A DNA stretch of 64,000 nt from Gemmatimonadaceae bacterium (GTDB lineage Bacteria > Gemmatimonadota > Gemmatimonadetes > Gemmatimonadales > Gemmatimonadaceae), in assembly GCA_036504815.1 (NCBI GenBank), contig DASXUN010000030.1:1-64000 (forward strand), read 5' to 3'. Shown here in pieces: positions 35,059-43,556 of the stretch; position 1 is the stretch's first letter; each line of letters begins with the position of its first letter. The notes beneath the pieces were generated by a model. It searched no databases and was not told where the DNA came from. It was given only the letters and a program-made list of their open reading frames with translations. Both the position numbers and the translations under genes were made by a program.

Positions 35059-37374
35059 TCAGTTCCGCAGGGGCTTGCCGGTCTCGAGCATGTACTGCAG
35101 CCGGGCCTGCGTCTCCTTGGTGCCGAGGAGGCGGAGGCAGGCCTCGCGCTCGAGGTCGATAAGATCCTGCTCGGTCACCTCGCGCGGCGGTCCGTCGCCG
35201 CCGGAGAGCACGTACGCGATCTCATGCCCGATCCGGACGTCATGCGCGGTCGCCTGCCCGCCTTCCTGGAACGAGAAGAGCGCGTAGTCGAGGTTGGCGA
35301 GCGCTTCCTTGCCCAGTGCGCGCATCGTCATCGGCGGCGGCGCAACGTAGCCGGGCGCGAGATCCAGCACGCGCGCCTTGGCGTCGCCCAGCAGCACGTC
35401 GCGGTTCATCGAGATGCGGTCGCTCGTGCGCAGGTACCCCAGCTTGATGGCTTCGTGCGCGCTGGTGCTCACCTGCGCGAGCGCGATCAGCTTGAAGGCG
35501 CGCTTGATGCCCTCGAACGGATCGGCCTCCTCGTACGCCGCGAGTTCGCGCGTGAACCGGAAGGCGAGCTCCTTGGTGCCGCCGCCCGCCGGCAGGATCC
35601 CCACGCCGACTTCCACGAGACCCAGGTAGAGTTCGGCATGCGGCTGCACCGCGTCGCAGTGGATGGAGAACTCCACGCCGCCGCCGAGCGTAAGCCCGAA
35701 CGGCGCGGCGACAATCGGGAAGGGCGCGCGACGCAGCGACATCGACGCGTCCTGGAACCGCGCGATGCCCGCCTCGATGGCCTTCCAGTCACCGCTCATC
35801 AGCGCCGGTCCCTGCTGCGCGAGGTTGGCGCCCGCGGTGAACGTGCGCGGATCGTCGTTGCCGATCACGAGTCCCACGTACTTGCCCTTCGACACGCGGT
35901 TGATGGTTCTTGCGATCATCTCCACCACGCCGGTGCCCAGCGTGTTCATCTTGCCGCAGAACTCCAGGCAGAGCACGCCGTCACCGAGGTCAATGACGCG
36001 CGCCTCCTTGTTCTCGTCCACCACGTGTCCGTCGGCGCGTCGCGCGGCGAGGTCGATCTTCCCGGGAATGGCGGGGACGGGGGCATAGCCCGATGTCGTC
36101 GCCAACTGCTCGGCGCGGCCCGCGCCCGTGTAGAATCCCTTCGTGGCCTGCGCGAAGAGTGCCGGCTCGCTGAAGCCGTGTTCCTTGAATTGCGCGCGCA
36201 GCCAGTCGAGTCCCAACGCATCCATCACCCGGAACGGCCCGATCTCCCAGCCGTACCCCCACTCGAGCGCGCGGTCCACGCCGGCGATGTCGCGCGCGAG
36301 GTCCGGCGCGAGTCGCGCCGTGTGGTACGCCACGATGGTCAGCATCTTGCGCAGGAAGTCGCCGTACTTGCCCGGGAGGTCGCGCACCCTGGCGATGCGC
36401 TCCGCCACCGGGAGCTTGAGCAGCGCGTCGATCTCGGGCGTGGACAGTCGCACCTGCGGCACGTACTCGAGCGTGTGCCAGTCGAGCGTCCTGATGTCCT
36501 TGCCTTCCTTCTTGTAGAAGCCGCCGCCCGTCTTGTCACCCAGCCAGCCGCGCTTGACGATCTCGTGCACCCACGCTGGCAGCGTGAAGTCCTCGCCGGT
36601 CGCCTGCGACAGGCCGGCGCTGACGTGCGCGAGCACATCGAGGCCTGACAAGTCGCCCGTGCGGAAGGTCGCGGTCTTCGCGCGTCCGATGAGCTGTCCG
36701 GTGAGGCCGTCCACCTCGTCGATGGTGAGGTTGAACTCCTCCATCAGCTTGAACGTCGCGAACATGCCGAAAACGCCCAGCCGATTGGCGACAAAGCCCG
36801 GCACGTCCTTGCAGAGCACCACACCCTTGCCCATCGCGCGTTCGGAGAACTCGCGAATGCTCGCGAGCGTCTCCGGCGCCGTGTACGGCGTGGGAATGAG
36901 CTCGAGCAGGTGCATGTAGCGCGGCGGATTGAAATAGTGCGTGCCGAGGAAGTTCCGCTTGAACGCCTCGCTGCGTCCCTTCAGCAGGATCTCCATCGGA
37001 ATGCCCGACGTGTTCGACGTGACGAGTGCATTGGGGGCGATCGTCTCGAGCTTCGCGAACAGCTCCTGCTTCGGGCCCGGTTGTTCGATGATGACCTCGA
37101 CAATCCAGTCGCAGTCGGCAAGCAGGCCGAGGTCATCCGCCGTGTTGCCGGTGGTGATCAGCCCCGCGCGGTCGGGGTCCATGAACGCGGCGGGCTTGGA
37201 CTTCTTCGCCTTCTCCAGCCCTTTGCGGGCGGGACCCGACCGCTCGGGCGAGGCGGCATCGTCGCTGCCGGGAATGTCGAGCAGGACCACGGGAAGGCCG
37301 GCGGAGGCGGCGAGCGCGGCGATGCCGCTGCCCATGACGCCCGCGCCGACGACGCCCACTTTCGTGATGCGCAT
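35059..37374 (-). CDS. fadN: 3-hydroxyacyl-CoA dehydrogenase/enoyl-CoA hydratase (FadN-like)
   Basis: 771 aa, a bifunctional beta-oxidation enzyme. The NAD-binding dehydrogenase comes first (VGVVGAGVMGSGIAALAA, then GTHYFNPPRYMHLLELIP and DVPGFVANRLG). The hydratase/isomerase-type domain is C-terminal (VIGNDDPRTFTAGANL, APFGLTLGGGVEFSIHCDAV, GVGILPAGGGTKELAF). This order (dehydrogenase then hydratase) is that of Bacillus FadN and differs from E. coli FadB. The fadA partner follows. A divergent DNA glycosylase gene lies 140 bp away. Confidence 0.92.
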   Translation of the reverse strand: MRITKVGVVGAGVMGSGIAALAASAGLPVVLLDIPGSDDAASPERSGPARKGLEKAKKSKPAAFMDPDRAGLITTGNTADDLGLLADCDWIVEVIIEQPGPKQELFAKLETIAPNALVTSNTSGIPMEILLKGRSEAFKRNFLGTHYFNPPRYMHLLELIPTPYTAPETLASIREFSERAMGKGVVLCKDVPGFVANRLGVFGMFATFKLMEEFNLTIDEVDGLTGQLIGRAKTATFRTGDLSGLDVLAHVSAGLSQATGEDFTLPAWVHEIVKRGWLGDKTGGGFYKKEGKDIRTLDWHTLEYVPQVRLSTPEIDALLKLPVAERIARVRDLPGKYGDFLRKMLTIVAYHTARLAPDLARDIAGVDRALEWGYGWEIGPFRVMDALGLDWLRAQFKEHGFSEPALFAQATKGFYTGAGRAEQLATTSGYAPVPAIPGKIDLAARRADGHVVDENKEARVIDLGDGVLCLEFCGKMNTLGTGVVEMIARTINRVSKGKYVGLVIGNDDPRTFTAGANLAQQGPALMSGDWKAIEAGIARFQDASMSLRRAPFPIVAAPFGLTLGGGVEFSIHCDAVQPHAELYLGLVEVGVGILPAGGGTKELAFRFTRELAAYEEADPFEGIKRAFKLIALAQVSTSAHEAIKLGYLRTSDRISMNRDVLLGDAKARVLDLAPGYVAPPPMTMRALGKEALANLDYALFSFQEGGQATAHDVRIGHEIAYVLSGGDGPPREVTEQDLIDLEREACLRLLGTKETQARLQYMLETGKPLRN

Positions 37375-37514
37375 CAGGGCTCCTCTTGGGGGGCCTTCAG
37401 GATGAACGCGCGGGTTGCCGGGCGCGCCGCGCTCGAACGAATCTACAGCACGCCTCGCCGATCGGCGGGGCGGTCGTGTCCGCCGGCGTGCGCAACCGCT
37501 AACTTGAGCCCACG

Positions 37515-38135
37515 ATGAAGATCCCCGCCGTCAAAGCCGTCGCGCATCTTCGCGCCGTCGACCCGGTGCTCGCCGATGTCATCGCCCGTGTCGGGCCGTG
37601 CCAGGCGAGGGCCCGGATGGAAGGCACGCACTTCGGCGCGGTGATGCGCTCGATCGTGTATCAACAACTCAGCGGATCGGCGGCGGCGACCATCCATGGC
37701 CGGGTGCTCGCCCTCTTCGGCAATCGCGAGCCCACGCCACGCGCGGTCCTGCGCATGGACGAGACGCGGCTGCGCGCCGCCGGGCTCAGCGGCCAGAAGA
37801 CGCGCTACATCAAGGACCTGGCGCTGCACGCGGCCGAGCGTCGCTTCCCGATGGAACGCCTGCATGAACTTGACGACGCCGCCGTGCTGGAGACGCTCAC
37901 GCAAGTGAAAGGGGTAGGACGCTGGACGGCGCAAATGTTCCTGATGTTCCGGCTCGGGCGCCCAGACGTGCTCCCCGACCTCGACCTTGGCATCCAGAAG
38001 GGGATCCAGCAGGCGTACGGATTGCGGCGGCTGCCCACCCCGCAGCAGGTGCTGAAGCGCGGCATTCCGTGGGCACCGTATCGCACCATCGCGAGTTGGT
38101 ACCTGTGGCGGCTGCTGGACCTGCCAGCGGACTGA
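37515..38135 (+). CDS. DNA-3-methyladenine glycosylase (AlkA-like, HhH-GPD)
   Basis: 206 aa. A base-excision-repair enzyme that removes alkylated bases. It has the helix-hairpin-helix LTQVKGVGRWTAQMFLMF near residues 130-147 and the catalytic-type Asp in DVLPDLDLGIQKG near 160. It also has IVYQQLSGSAAATI in the first helical part and LSGQKTRYIKDLA, the family substrate-site block. Length matches bacterial single-domain enzymes. The next gene follows 21 bp later on the same strand. Confidence 0.92.
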   Translation: MKIPAVKAVAHLRAVDPVLADVIARVGPCQARARMEGTHFGAVMRSIVYQQLSGSAAATIHGRVLALFGNREPTPRAVLRMDETRLRAAGLSGQKTRYIKDLALHAAERRFPMERLHELDDAAVLETLTQVKGVGRWTAQMFLMFRLGRPDVLPDLDLGIQKGIQQAYGLRRLPTPQQVLKRGIPWAPYRTIASWYLWRLLDLPAD

Positions 38136-38156
38136 CCGGGCGACAGGGGACGGGCC

Positions 38157-39041
38157 ATGCGCATTGGCGTGACGGGGTCGAGTGGGTTGATCGGTGGCGC
38201 GCTGGTTTCGGCGCTGCGTGCCGCGGGACATGAGACGATCGGCATCGGGCGCGGCCGCGACAGCGACGTGCGGTGGAACCCGGAAACCGGGACGATCGAC
38301 GCGGCAGCGTGCGCCGGCATATCGGCGTTCATCCACCTCGCGGGCGCCAGCATCGGCGAACGATGGACGGCGGCGCGCAAGCGGGCCATTCGCGACAGCC
38401 GCGTCCTGGGCACGCGGCTCATCGCCCGCACTGCGGCCGCGCTCGCTCCACGCCCGCGCGTGCTGATCTGCGCCTCCGCCGTGGGCATCTACGGCGACGC
38501 GGGGGACGCGATCTGCGATGAAGCGACGCCGGCCGGCCGGGACTTCCTCGCGGAAGTCGGCACGGCGTGGGAGGCGGCCGCCGATCCGGCGCGCGACGCC
38601 GGCATCCGCACCGTGCACCTGCGGTTCGGCGTGGTGCTGTCACGCAAGGGCGGGGCGCTGCCGCGCATGCTCCCAGTCTTCAGGCTGGGGGGTGGTGGCA
38701 CGCTCGGGCGCGGCACGCAGTGGATGAGCTGGATCGCACTCGAGGATGTGGTGCGCATTGCGCAGTTCGCGCTCGAGCGCGACGACCTCGCCGGTGCCGT
38801 GAACGCGGTGGCTCCCACGCCGGTGACGAATGCGGAGTTCACGCGCGCGCTGGCCCGCGCCGTTCGTCGCCCCGCGCTCTTCCCGGTCCCCGCCATCGTT
38901 CTCAAGTTGATGTTCGGCGAGATGGCCGAGGGCACGCTGCTGGCGTCGCAGCGGGTGGTGCCGCGACGCCTGCTCGCCGCCGGTTTCGAGTTCCGCCATC
39001 CCTCCCTTGATACAGCGCTTCGCGCCGCGGTGAACGCATGA
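38157..39041 (+). CDS. TIGR01777-family SDR epimerase-like protein
   Basis: 294 aa. The extended-SDR Rossmann fold begins RIGVTGSSGLIGGALVSAL (GxxGxxG). SAFIHLAGASIGERWTA, LICASAVGIYGDAG and TVHLRFGVVLSRKGGALPRM are the diagnostic blocks of the TIGR01777/YfcH group. The C-terminal DUF1731-type part starts around VTNAEFTRALARAVRRP and ends LLAAGFEFRHPSL. The substrate is unknown, although relatives occur in cell-division or plastid contexts. Its stop overlaps the next start by 4 bp (ATGA). Confidence 0.9.
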   Translation: MRIGVTGSSGLIGGALVSALRAAGHETIGIGRGRDSDVRWNPETGTIDAAACAGISAFIHLAGASIGERWTAARKRAIRDSRVLGTRLIARTAAALAPRPRVLICASAVGIYGDAGDAICDEATPAGRDFLAEVGTAWEAAADPARDAGIRTVHLRFGVVLSRKGGALPRMLPVFRLGGGGTLGRGTQWMSWIALEDVVRIAQFALERDDLAGAVNAVAPTPVTNAEFTRALARAVRRPALFPVPAIVLKLMFGEMAEGTLLASQRVVPRRLLAAGFEFRHPSLDTALRAAVNA

Positions 39042-39850
39042 CGGCAGGCTCCGCCACCGACTTCCATAGTCACCTGATTCCGGGAGTCGATGACGGCGCG
39101 GCGAATCTCGCCGAATCGCGCGCTGCCGTGGCCGCATTCGCGCGGGATGGCGTGCGGACGGCGATCCTCACGCCGCATTTCGACGGCTCCCTGACGCGCA
39201 CGCCGTCGATGGCGAGCGCGCGGCTCGCGCAGATCGACACCGCCTTCGCGGCGCTGATCGCCGACGCCGACGTGCTGGTGACGGGCGTGCAGCTGCTGCG
39301 CGGCGTCGAGCTGATGCTAGACCTGCCCGATCCGGACGTCAGCGATCCGCGCCTGCGGCTCAACGGCGGGCGCTTCGTGCTGGTGGAGTACCCCGGGCTT
39401 CAGCTGCCGCTGTCGCACGCCGACTATGCCATCCGTGCGCTGCGGGAAAAGGGGTGGCAGCCGATCCTCGCGCATCCCGAGCGCTACCGGAATGTCGACG
39501 ACGGACTCTCGCAGCTCGTCGCGCTGCGCTACGCCGGGGCCTACTTCCAAGTCAACGCCGGGTCGCTGCTCGGCTATCACGGCGAGGCGCCGCGCCGGCG
39601 GGCCATCGAGTTGCTGGCTCGGGGCTGGGCGGAGTACGGGTCCAGCGACTACCACGCGCGGGGCGCGCCGGCCGTGGCGGCGGCGCGCGCGGCACTCACG
39701 GCGGCCGGCGCGGCGGCCCAGGCGGAACTCTTGTTTGTCGAGAATCCGGCGCGGCTGGTGCAGGACGCGGCGCCGCAGGCCGTGCCGGCGATGGCGATCG
39801 CCGCAAGAAAGCCGCGCCCGTGGTGGGCGCGGCTCCTTGGGCGACGCTGA
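39038..39850 (+). CDS. CpsB/CapC-type tyrosine-protein phosphatase (PHP domain)
   Basis: 270 aa. A manganese-dependent PHP phosphatase that removes phosphate from Wzc/CpsD-type tyrosine autokinases. FHSHLIPGVDDGA near the start is diagnostic. TAILTPHFD, PILAHPERY and the late SSDYHARGAP supply the other metal ligands. It overlaps the TIGR01777 gene by 4 bp and stands 3.7 kb upstream of the tyrosine autokinase at 43557, its probable substrate. Its C-terminal tail is basic (KPRPWWARLLGRR). Confidence 0.9.
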   Translation: MTAGSATDFHSHLIPGVDDGAANLAESRAAVAAFARDGVRTAILTPHFDGSLTRTPSMASARLAQIDTAFAALIADADVLVTGVQLLRGVELMLDLPDPDVSDPRLRLNGGRFVLVEYPGLQLPLSHADYAIRALREKGWQPILAHPERYRNVDDGLSQLVALRYAGAYFQVNAGSLLGYHGEAPRRRAIELLARGWAEYGSSDYHARGAPAVAAARAALTAAGAAAQAELLFVENPARLVQDAAPQAVPAMAIAARKPRPWWARLLGRR

Positions 39851-39863
39851 CCGCGCCGTCCAC

Positions 39864-41030
39864 CTACCGGCGCAGGCCGCGAAGCTGGAGTTCGAAGTCC
39901 AGCGAGTTCGACGCGAGAATGACCGCCACGTCGAACGAGACGCGCCCGGCGATGACCAGGTCGGCCAGGTGCTGATCGAAGGTCTGCGTGCCGTATTGCG
40001 CACGCCCCTCGGCAAGCACGGAGCGCAGTTCCTGCAAGCGGCCCGGGTCGCCGATGATCTCGCGCACGCCCGGGTTCATGCACAGCAGTTCCGCGGCCAG
40101 CACGCGTCCGTTGCCATCGGCCCGCGGCAGCAGCCGCTGGGCAAGGGCGCAGCGCAGCGTCTCTGAGAGCTGGAGGCGCACCTGGTCCTGCGCGTCGACC
40201 GGGAAGTTCCCCAGCAGCGACTTCAGCGCGCTGGTGACGTCGGCCGACTGCACGCGGGCGATGACCATGCGGCCCTGTTCCACGGCACGGAAGGCCATCT
40301 CGATCATCTCGGCGCCCGCCAGTTCGCCGAGCACCACCACGTCCGCGTCCTGGTCGAGGGCGGCGCGCATGCCGGCGATGTACGAGTCGGTGTCGATGCC
40401 CACCTCGCGCTGCGTCACCGAGCACTTGTGGCTCTTGTGCAGGAACTCGATGGACGGCTCCACCGACACGACATGGCGGCGTGCCGGCGCGTGGTGGTTG
40501 AGGTGGTTGATGATCGCCGCGAGCGTGCTGGTCCGTCCGGACCCCGCCACACCGCTGATCAGGACCAGGCCGAAGTCCGCGAGCACGGCGCGGCCAAGCG
40601 CCGACGGCAGGCCAAGCGTCTCGAAAGTCGGCAGCACGTCGGGAATGACGCGCATCACCACCATGTAGCTGGAGCGCTGCTTCAGGATGCTGATGCGGAA
40701 ACGCGCGATGCCTGGCGCGCTCCACGGGCCCGTGTAGTCGTGGACCTCGTCGAGGGTCGGCGCATTTGGCGCCGTCGCCAGCATGTGCATGGCGAGTTCG
40801 CGCGTGTCGAGCGCGCCGAGCACTGGCGTGTCGAGCGGCACCAGCTGCCCGTGAATGCGGGCGTATACCACATCGCCGGCCCGGATGTGCACGTCGCTGG
40901 CCCCACGCTGGATTGCCTCGGTCAGGAACTGCCGAAGGCGCTCCACCTGCGCCGCGCTGCCGCCGGGACGGAATCGGCGCTCTTCAGCAGGAGGCAGGTC
41001 GTCAGCTTTCACAGTAGCGGTCGTATGCAC
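39864..41030 (-). CDS. PilT/VirB11-type ATPase with degenerate motifs
   Basis: 388 aa from a GTG start. It aligns throughout with PilT retraction ATPases: GASDVHIRAGDVVYARIHGQL in the N-domain, SVEPSIEFLHKSHKCSVTQREVG, DADVVVLGELAGAEMIEMA, and CALAQRLLPRADGNGRVLA. The core motifs are altered. The P-loop is GVAGSGRTS at 160-168, with Arg166 for Lys. The Asp box is SVEPS for VEDP. The His box (GTLHTN in PilT) is ARVQSAD at 258-264. ATP hydrolysis is doubtful, and a regulatory or structural role is possible. It is divergent from the exopolysaccharide promoter and only 14 bp from the convergent phosphatase gene. Confidence 0.85.
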   Translation of the reverse strand: MHTTATVKADDLPPAEERRFRPGGSAAQVERLRQFLTEAIQRGASDVHIRAGDVVYARIHGQLVPLDTPVLGALDTRELAMHMLATAPNAPTLDEVHDYTGPWSAPGIARFRISILKQRSSYMVVMRVIPDVLPTFETLGLPSALGRAVLADFGLVLISGVAGSGRTSTLAAIINHLNHHAPARRHVVSVEPSIEFLHKSHKCSVTQREVGIDTDSYIAGMRAALDQDADVVVLGELAGAEMIEMAFRAVEQGRMVIARVQSADVTSALKSLLGNFPVDAQDQVRLQLSETLRCALAQRLLPRADGNGRVLAAELLCMNPGVREIIGDPGRLQELRSVLAEGRAQYGTQTFDQHLADLVIAGRVSFDVAVILASNSLDFELQLRGLRR

Positions 41031-41125
41031 GAGTGGGTTCCGAACGATCAGGGACGGAGGCGACCAAACAACGCCGTCAGATCAGCACGACCAATGCGCC
41101 CCGGCGGCAAGCTGTGGCACTCTCA

Positions 41126-41153
41126 TTGACGAACTGTACGATTGTTGTATACT
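41126..41153 (+). promoter_or_regulatory. Sigma70-type promoter of the exopolysaccharide locus
   Basis: TTGACG (41126-41131), a 16-bp spacer and TATACT (41148-41153) lie in an unusually AT-rich stretch of the intergenic region. Transcription would start near 41160, giving a leader of about 117 nt (to ATG 41277) or 186 nt (to ATG 41346). No leader hairpin stood out. Confidence 0.6.
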
Positions 41154-41276
41154 GGACGAAAGATAGACAATTAGGTAACTTCTTGTCAAGCGAGACGGGT
41201 AAGGCTTCACATCGGCTGATGGATGTATTGAACCTGTTGGTGCTGAATAGCTTGGGTAGCGACGCTATACCATAGA

Positions 41277-42821
41277 ATGTCGGTGCCCGGACTTCCGGCG
41301 CGCCCGCAGCCGCCTTCTGACTTTTCGCCGGATCCTCCAAGTCTCATGTCGACGCAAGCCCACCTGACGCGGCTCGAGTTGCGCCACCGCGCGCTCGACC
41401 TGCAGCGCCGTCGCTTCTGGCGAGAGGTCAGCTACGGGGCAATCATCGTCGCGTCGGATGTGCTGGCACTGGCCCTGGTCTTCACGGCGTTCACGATGCT
41501 GCCGCTGGACCGGCTGCATCCCATGCTCGGTCCGGACGGCAAGTCATTCCTCTCCGGCCTGATTCCGCTGTCGCCGACGGCGCTGGCCCGCCGTCTGACG
41601 TCGCTGGTGTTCTGCCTGATGGCGACGAGTTCCTATACCTCGACCGAGCGGCAGGCCACTCCGTGGCGCATGTTCATTGCCCTGCTTCTGGGCCTCGCGT
41701 TGCCGCGCTGGAACGAAGTGTGGGGGCCCGGCGTGATCGGGCGATGGATCGCCGTCGGTGCGGTGCTCGGCGCGACGTGGGGCATCCTGCTGATCCAGCG
41801 GCGCGCCCTCGCGCGCGCGCTGTCGCCGATCGACCCGCGTCGCCTCGATGCCGCGCGGACCCTGGTCCTGGGACCGGCCGCTGAAATTGAGCGGCTGCGG
41901 CGCGACCGCTCGTCCGGCCTTGAGAGCCGCATCATGCCCGCCACCTATGAGCTGAGCCCCGATTGGGGCGAGCCGGGCGCCGAAGGGATGCCGCACCTGT
42001 ACGATCGCATCTCCGAATCGAATGCGGACGCCATCGTGCTGGTCGGGCCCGTCTCGGACGTGGCGCTCCAGAGCGTGATGATCGCCGCCTCGAGCGCCGG
42101 CGCGCGCGTCTATGCCACGCGCCGCGAGGCGTTCCGCAAGCTCGACGAACCGTCGTTCGTGCTGCGACGCTCCGAGCCGCTGATGCTGCTTTCGCGCCCG
42201 GCGCTGGTGGGCTCGCAGCTGGTGCTGAAGCGCGTCATGGACGTCATCGGGTCCGCCGTCGGACTGTTGATCCTGTCGCCCGTGCTCGGCCTGGTCGGCC
42301 TGATCGTGAAGCTCACGTCACCGGGACCGATCCTGTTCCGTCAGGTGCGCGTGGGACTGGGCGGCGATCCCTTCGTTTGCCTGAAATTCAGGACCATGGT
42401 GGCCGACGCCGAGGCGCAGCTCGCGCATGTCGCCCCGAAGAACATCCACGACGGCGATCAGCGGATCTTCAAGCTGCCGAACGATCCGCGCCTGACGTCG
42501 GTGGGCAAGTTCCTGCGCCGGTCCAGCCTGGATGAACTGCCGCAGCTGTGGAACGTGCTGAACGGCGAGATGTCGCTGGTGGGACCGCGCCCGGCCCTGC
42601 CGTCGGAAGTGCTGCGCTACGCGCCGCATCACTTCGTCCGGTTCGAGGTGCTGCCCGGGATCACCGGACCCTGGCAGGTGGGCGGCCGCAACGCGATTCG
42701 GGACTTCGAGGATGTGGTGCAGCTCGAAGCCGACTATGTTCGCGGCTGGACGCTGTGGCGCGATCTGGTGATCCTGCTGCGCACCCTGCCTGCCGTCCTC
42801 TCCATGAAGGGAGCCTTCTAG
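41277..42821 (+). CDS. Priming polyprenyl-phosphate sugar-1-phosphate transferase (WbaP/GumD type)
   Basis: 514 aa from ATG 41277; ATG 41346 (491 aa) is equally possible, and neither has a clear ribosome site. Four or five N-terminal helices (for example [20 protein letters not shown]) precede a CoA-binding-like domain. The C-terminal catalytic domain begins [20 protein letters not shown], with [54 protein letters not shown] and [15 protein letters not shown]. These are the hallmarks of enzymes that load the first sugar onto undecaprenyl phosphate. It opens the exopolysaccharide gene run. Confidence 0.92.
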   Translation: MSVPGLPARPQPPSDFSPDPPSLMSTQAHLTRLELRHRALDLQRRRFWREVSYGAIIVASDVLALALVFTAFTMLPLDRLHPMLGPDGKSFLSGLIPLSPTALARRLTSLVFCLMATSSYTSTERQATPWRMFIALLLGLALPRWNEVWGPGVIGRWIAVGAVLGATWGILLIQRRALARALSPIDPRRLDAARTLVLGPAAEIERLRRDRSSGLESRIMPATYELSPDWGEPGAEGMPHLYDRISESNADAIVLVGPVSDVALQSVMIAASSAGARVYATRREAFRKLDEPSFVLRRSEPLMLLSRPALVGSQLVLKRVMDVIGSAVGLLILSPVLGLVGLIVKLTSPGPILFRQVRVGLGGDPFVCLKFRTMVADAEAQLAHVAPKNIHDGDQRIFKLPNDPRLTSVGKFLRRSSLDELPQLWNVLNGEMSLVGPRPALPSEVLRYAPHHFVRFEVLPGITGPWQVGGRNAIRDFEDVVQLEADYVRGWTLWRDLVILLRTLPAVLSMKGAF

Positions 42822-42887
42822 GTGGTGACATCACGCCGGCGCCACTCGTTCTTGTCTCGGATTTCCCTCCTTTTGCCCGCTTCTGCG

Positions 42888-43553
42888 ATGACTGTTCGAT
42901 TCTCAATGGTTTCCCTGCTGCGTCGCGCTCTTCCGGCCGCGGTCGTCGTGGCGGCCGCCTGCACGCAGCGAGTCCCGACGATGCTGGCGCCGCTCCCTGA
43001 CCGGCCGTGGACGGTGCTGCCTGGCGACGAGGTAAAGGTTCGGGTGTATCGAGAGCCCGACCTCAGCGGACAGTATGTCGTCACGGGCAAGGGCGACGTG
43101 TTCATTCCGGGCCTCGGCCGCATTGTCGCCGCGGGCATGACCGCGGACTCGCTCTCGACCACCATCACGAACGGCTATGCCAGGCGAATCGTCGATGCGA
43201 TCGTCGACGTGGGCCTCGTCCGTTCACTCCCCGTGCTTGGACAGGTGCAGTCGCCGGGCGTCTATCAGGCGGAACCCACGATGTCCGTGCAGCAAGTGGT
43301 GGCGAAGGCCGGCGGCGTGCGAGGCACCAGCCTGAGGACGCCGACGTACCTGCTGCAGAAGGGACGCGACGGGACGCGCTTTGCGCTCGCGGCGGACTTG
43401 CGTCTCGATCGTGTTGCACTCGATGAAGGGGACGCCATCATCGTCGTCGATCCCTCATTCGTGGAGAAATGGGCGCCCTGGGTCATGACGTTCAACCAGT
43501 TCGCCTCGGGCCTGTCGGTGGCCATCAGTCTCATCCTGCTCTCGAAGAAATAG
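42888..43553 (+). CDS. Polysaccharide export lipoprotein (Wza/OtnA-like)
   Basis: About 221 aa from ATG 42888; an ATG at 42906 or a GTG at 42822 are alternatives. The signal ends VVVAAAC, a lipobox, so it is probably an outer-membrane lipoprotein. The Poly_export domain is clear: VLPGDEVKVRVYREPDLSG, GDVFIPGLGRIVAAGMTADSL. One SLBB-like unit follows: LPVLGQVQSPGVYQAEPTMSV. A C-terminal hydrophobic segment (FASGLSVAISLILL) is present. It should form the export channel used by the polymer. It stops 3 bp before the kinase gene. Confidence 0.9.
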   Translation: MTVRFSMVSLLRRALPAAVVVAAACTQRVPTMLAPLPDRPWTVLPGDEVKVRVYREPDLSGQYVVTGKGDVFIPGLGRIVAAGMTADSLSTTITNGYARRIVDAIVDVGLVRSLPVLGQVQSPGVYQAEPTMSVQQVVAKAGGVRGTSLRTPTYLLQKGRDGTRFALAADLRLDRVALDEGDAIIVVDPSFVEKWAPWVMTFNQFASGLSVAISLILLSKK

Positions 43554-43556
43554 ACC

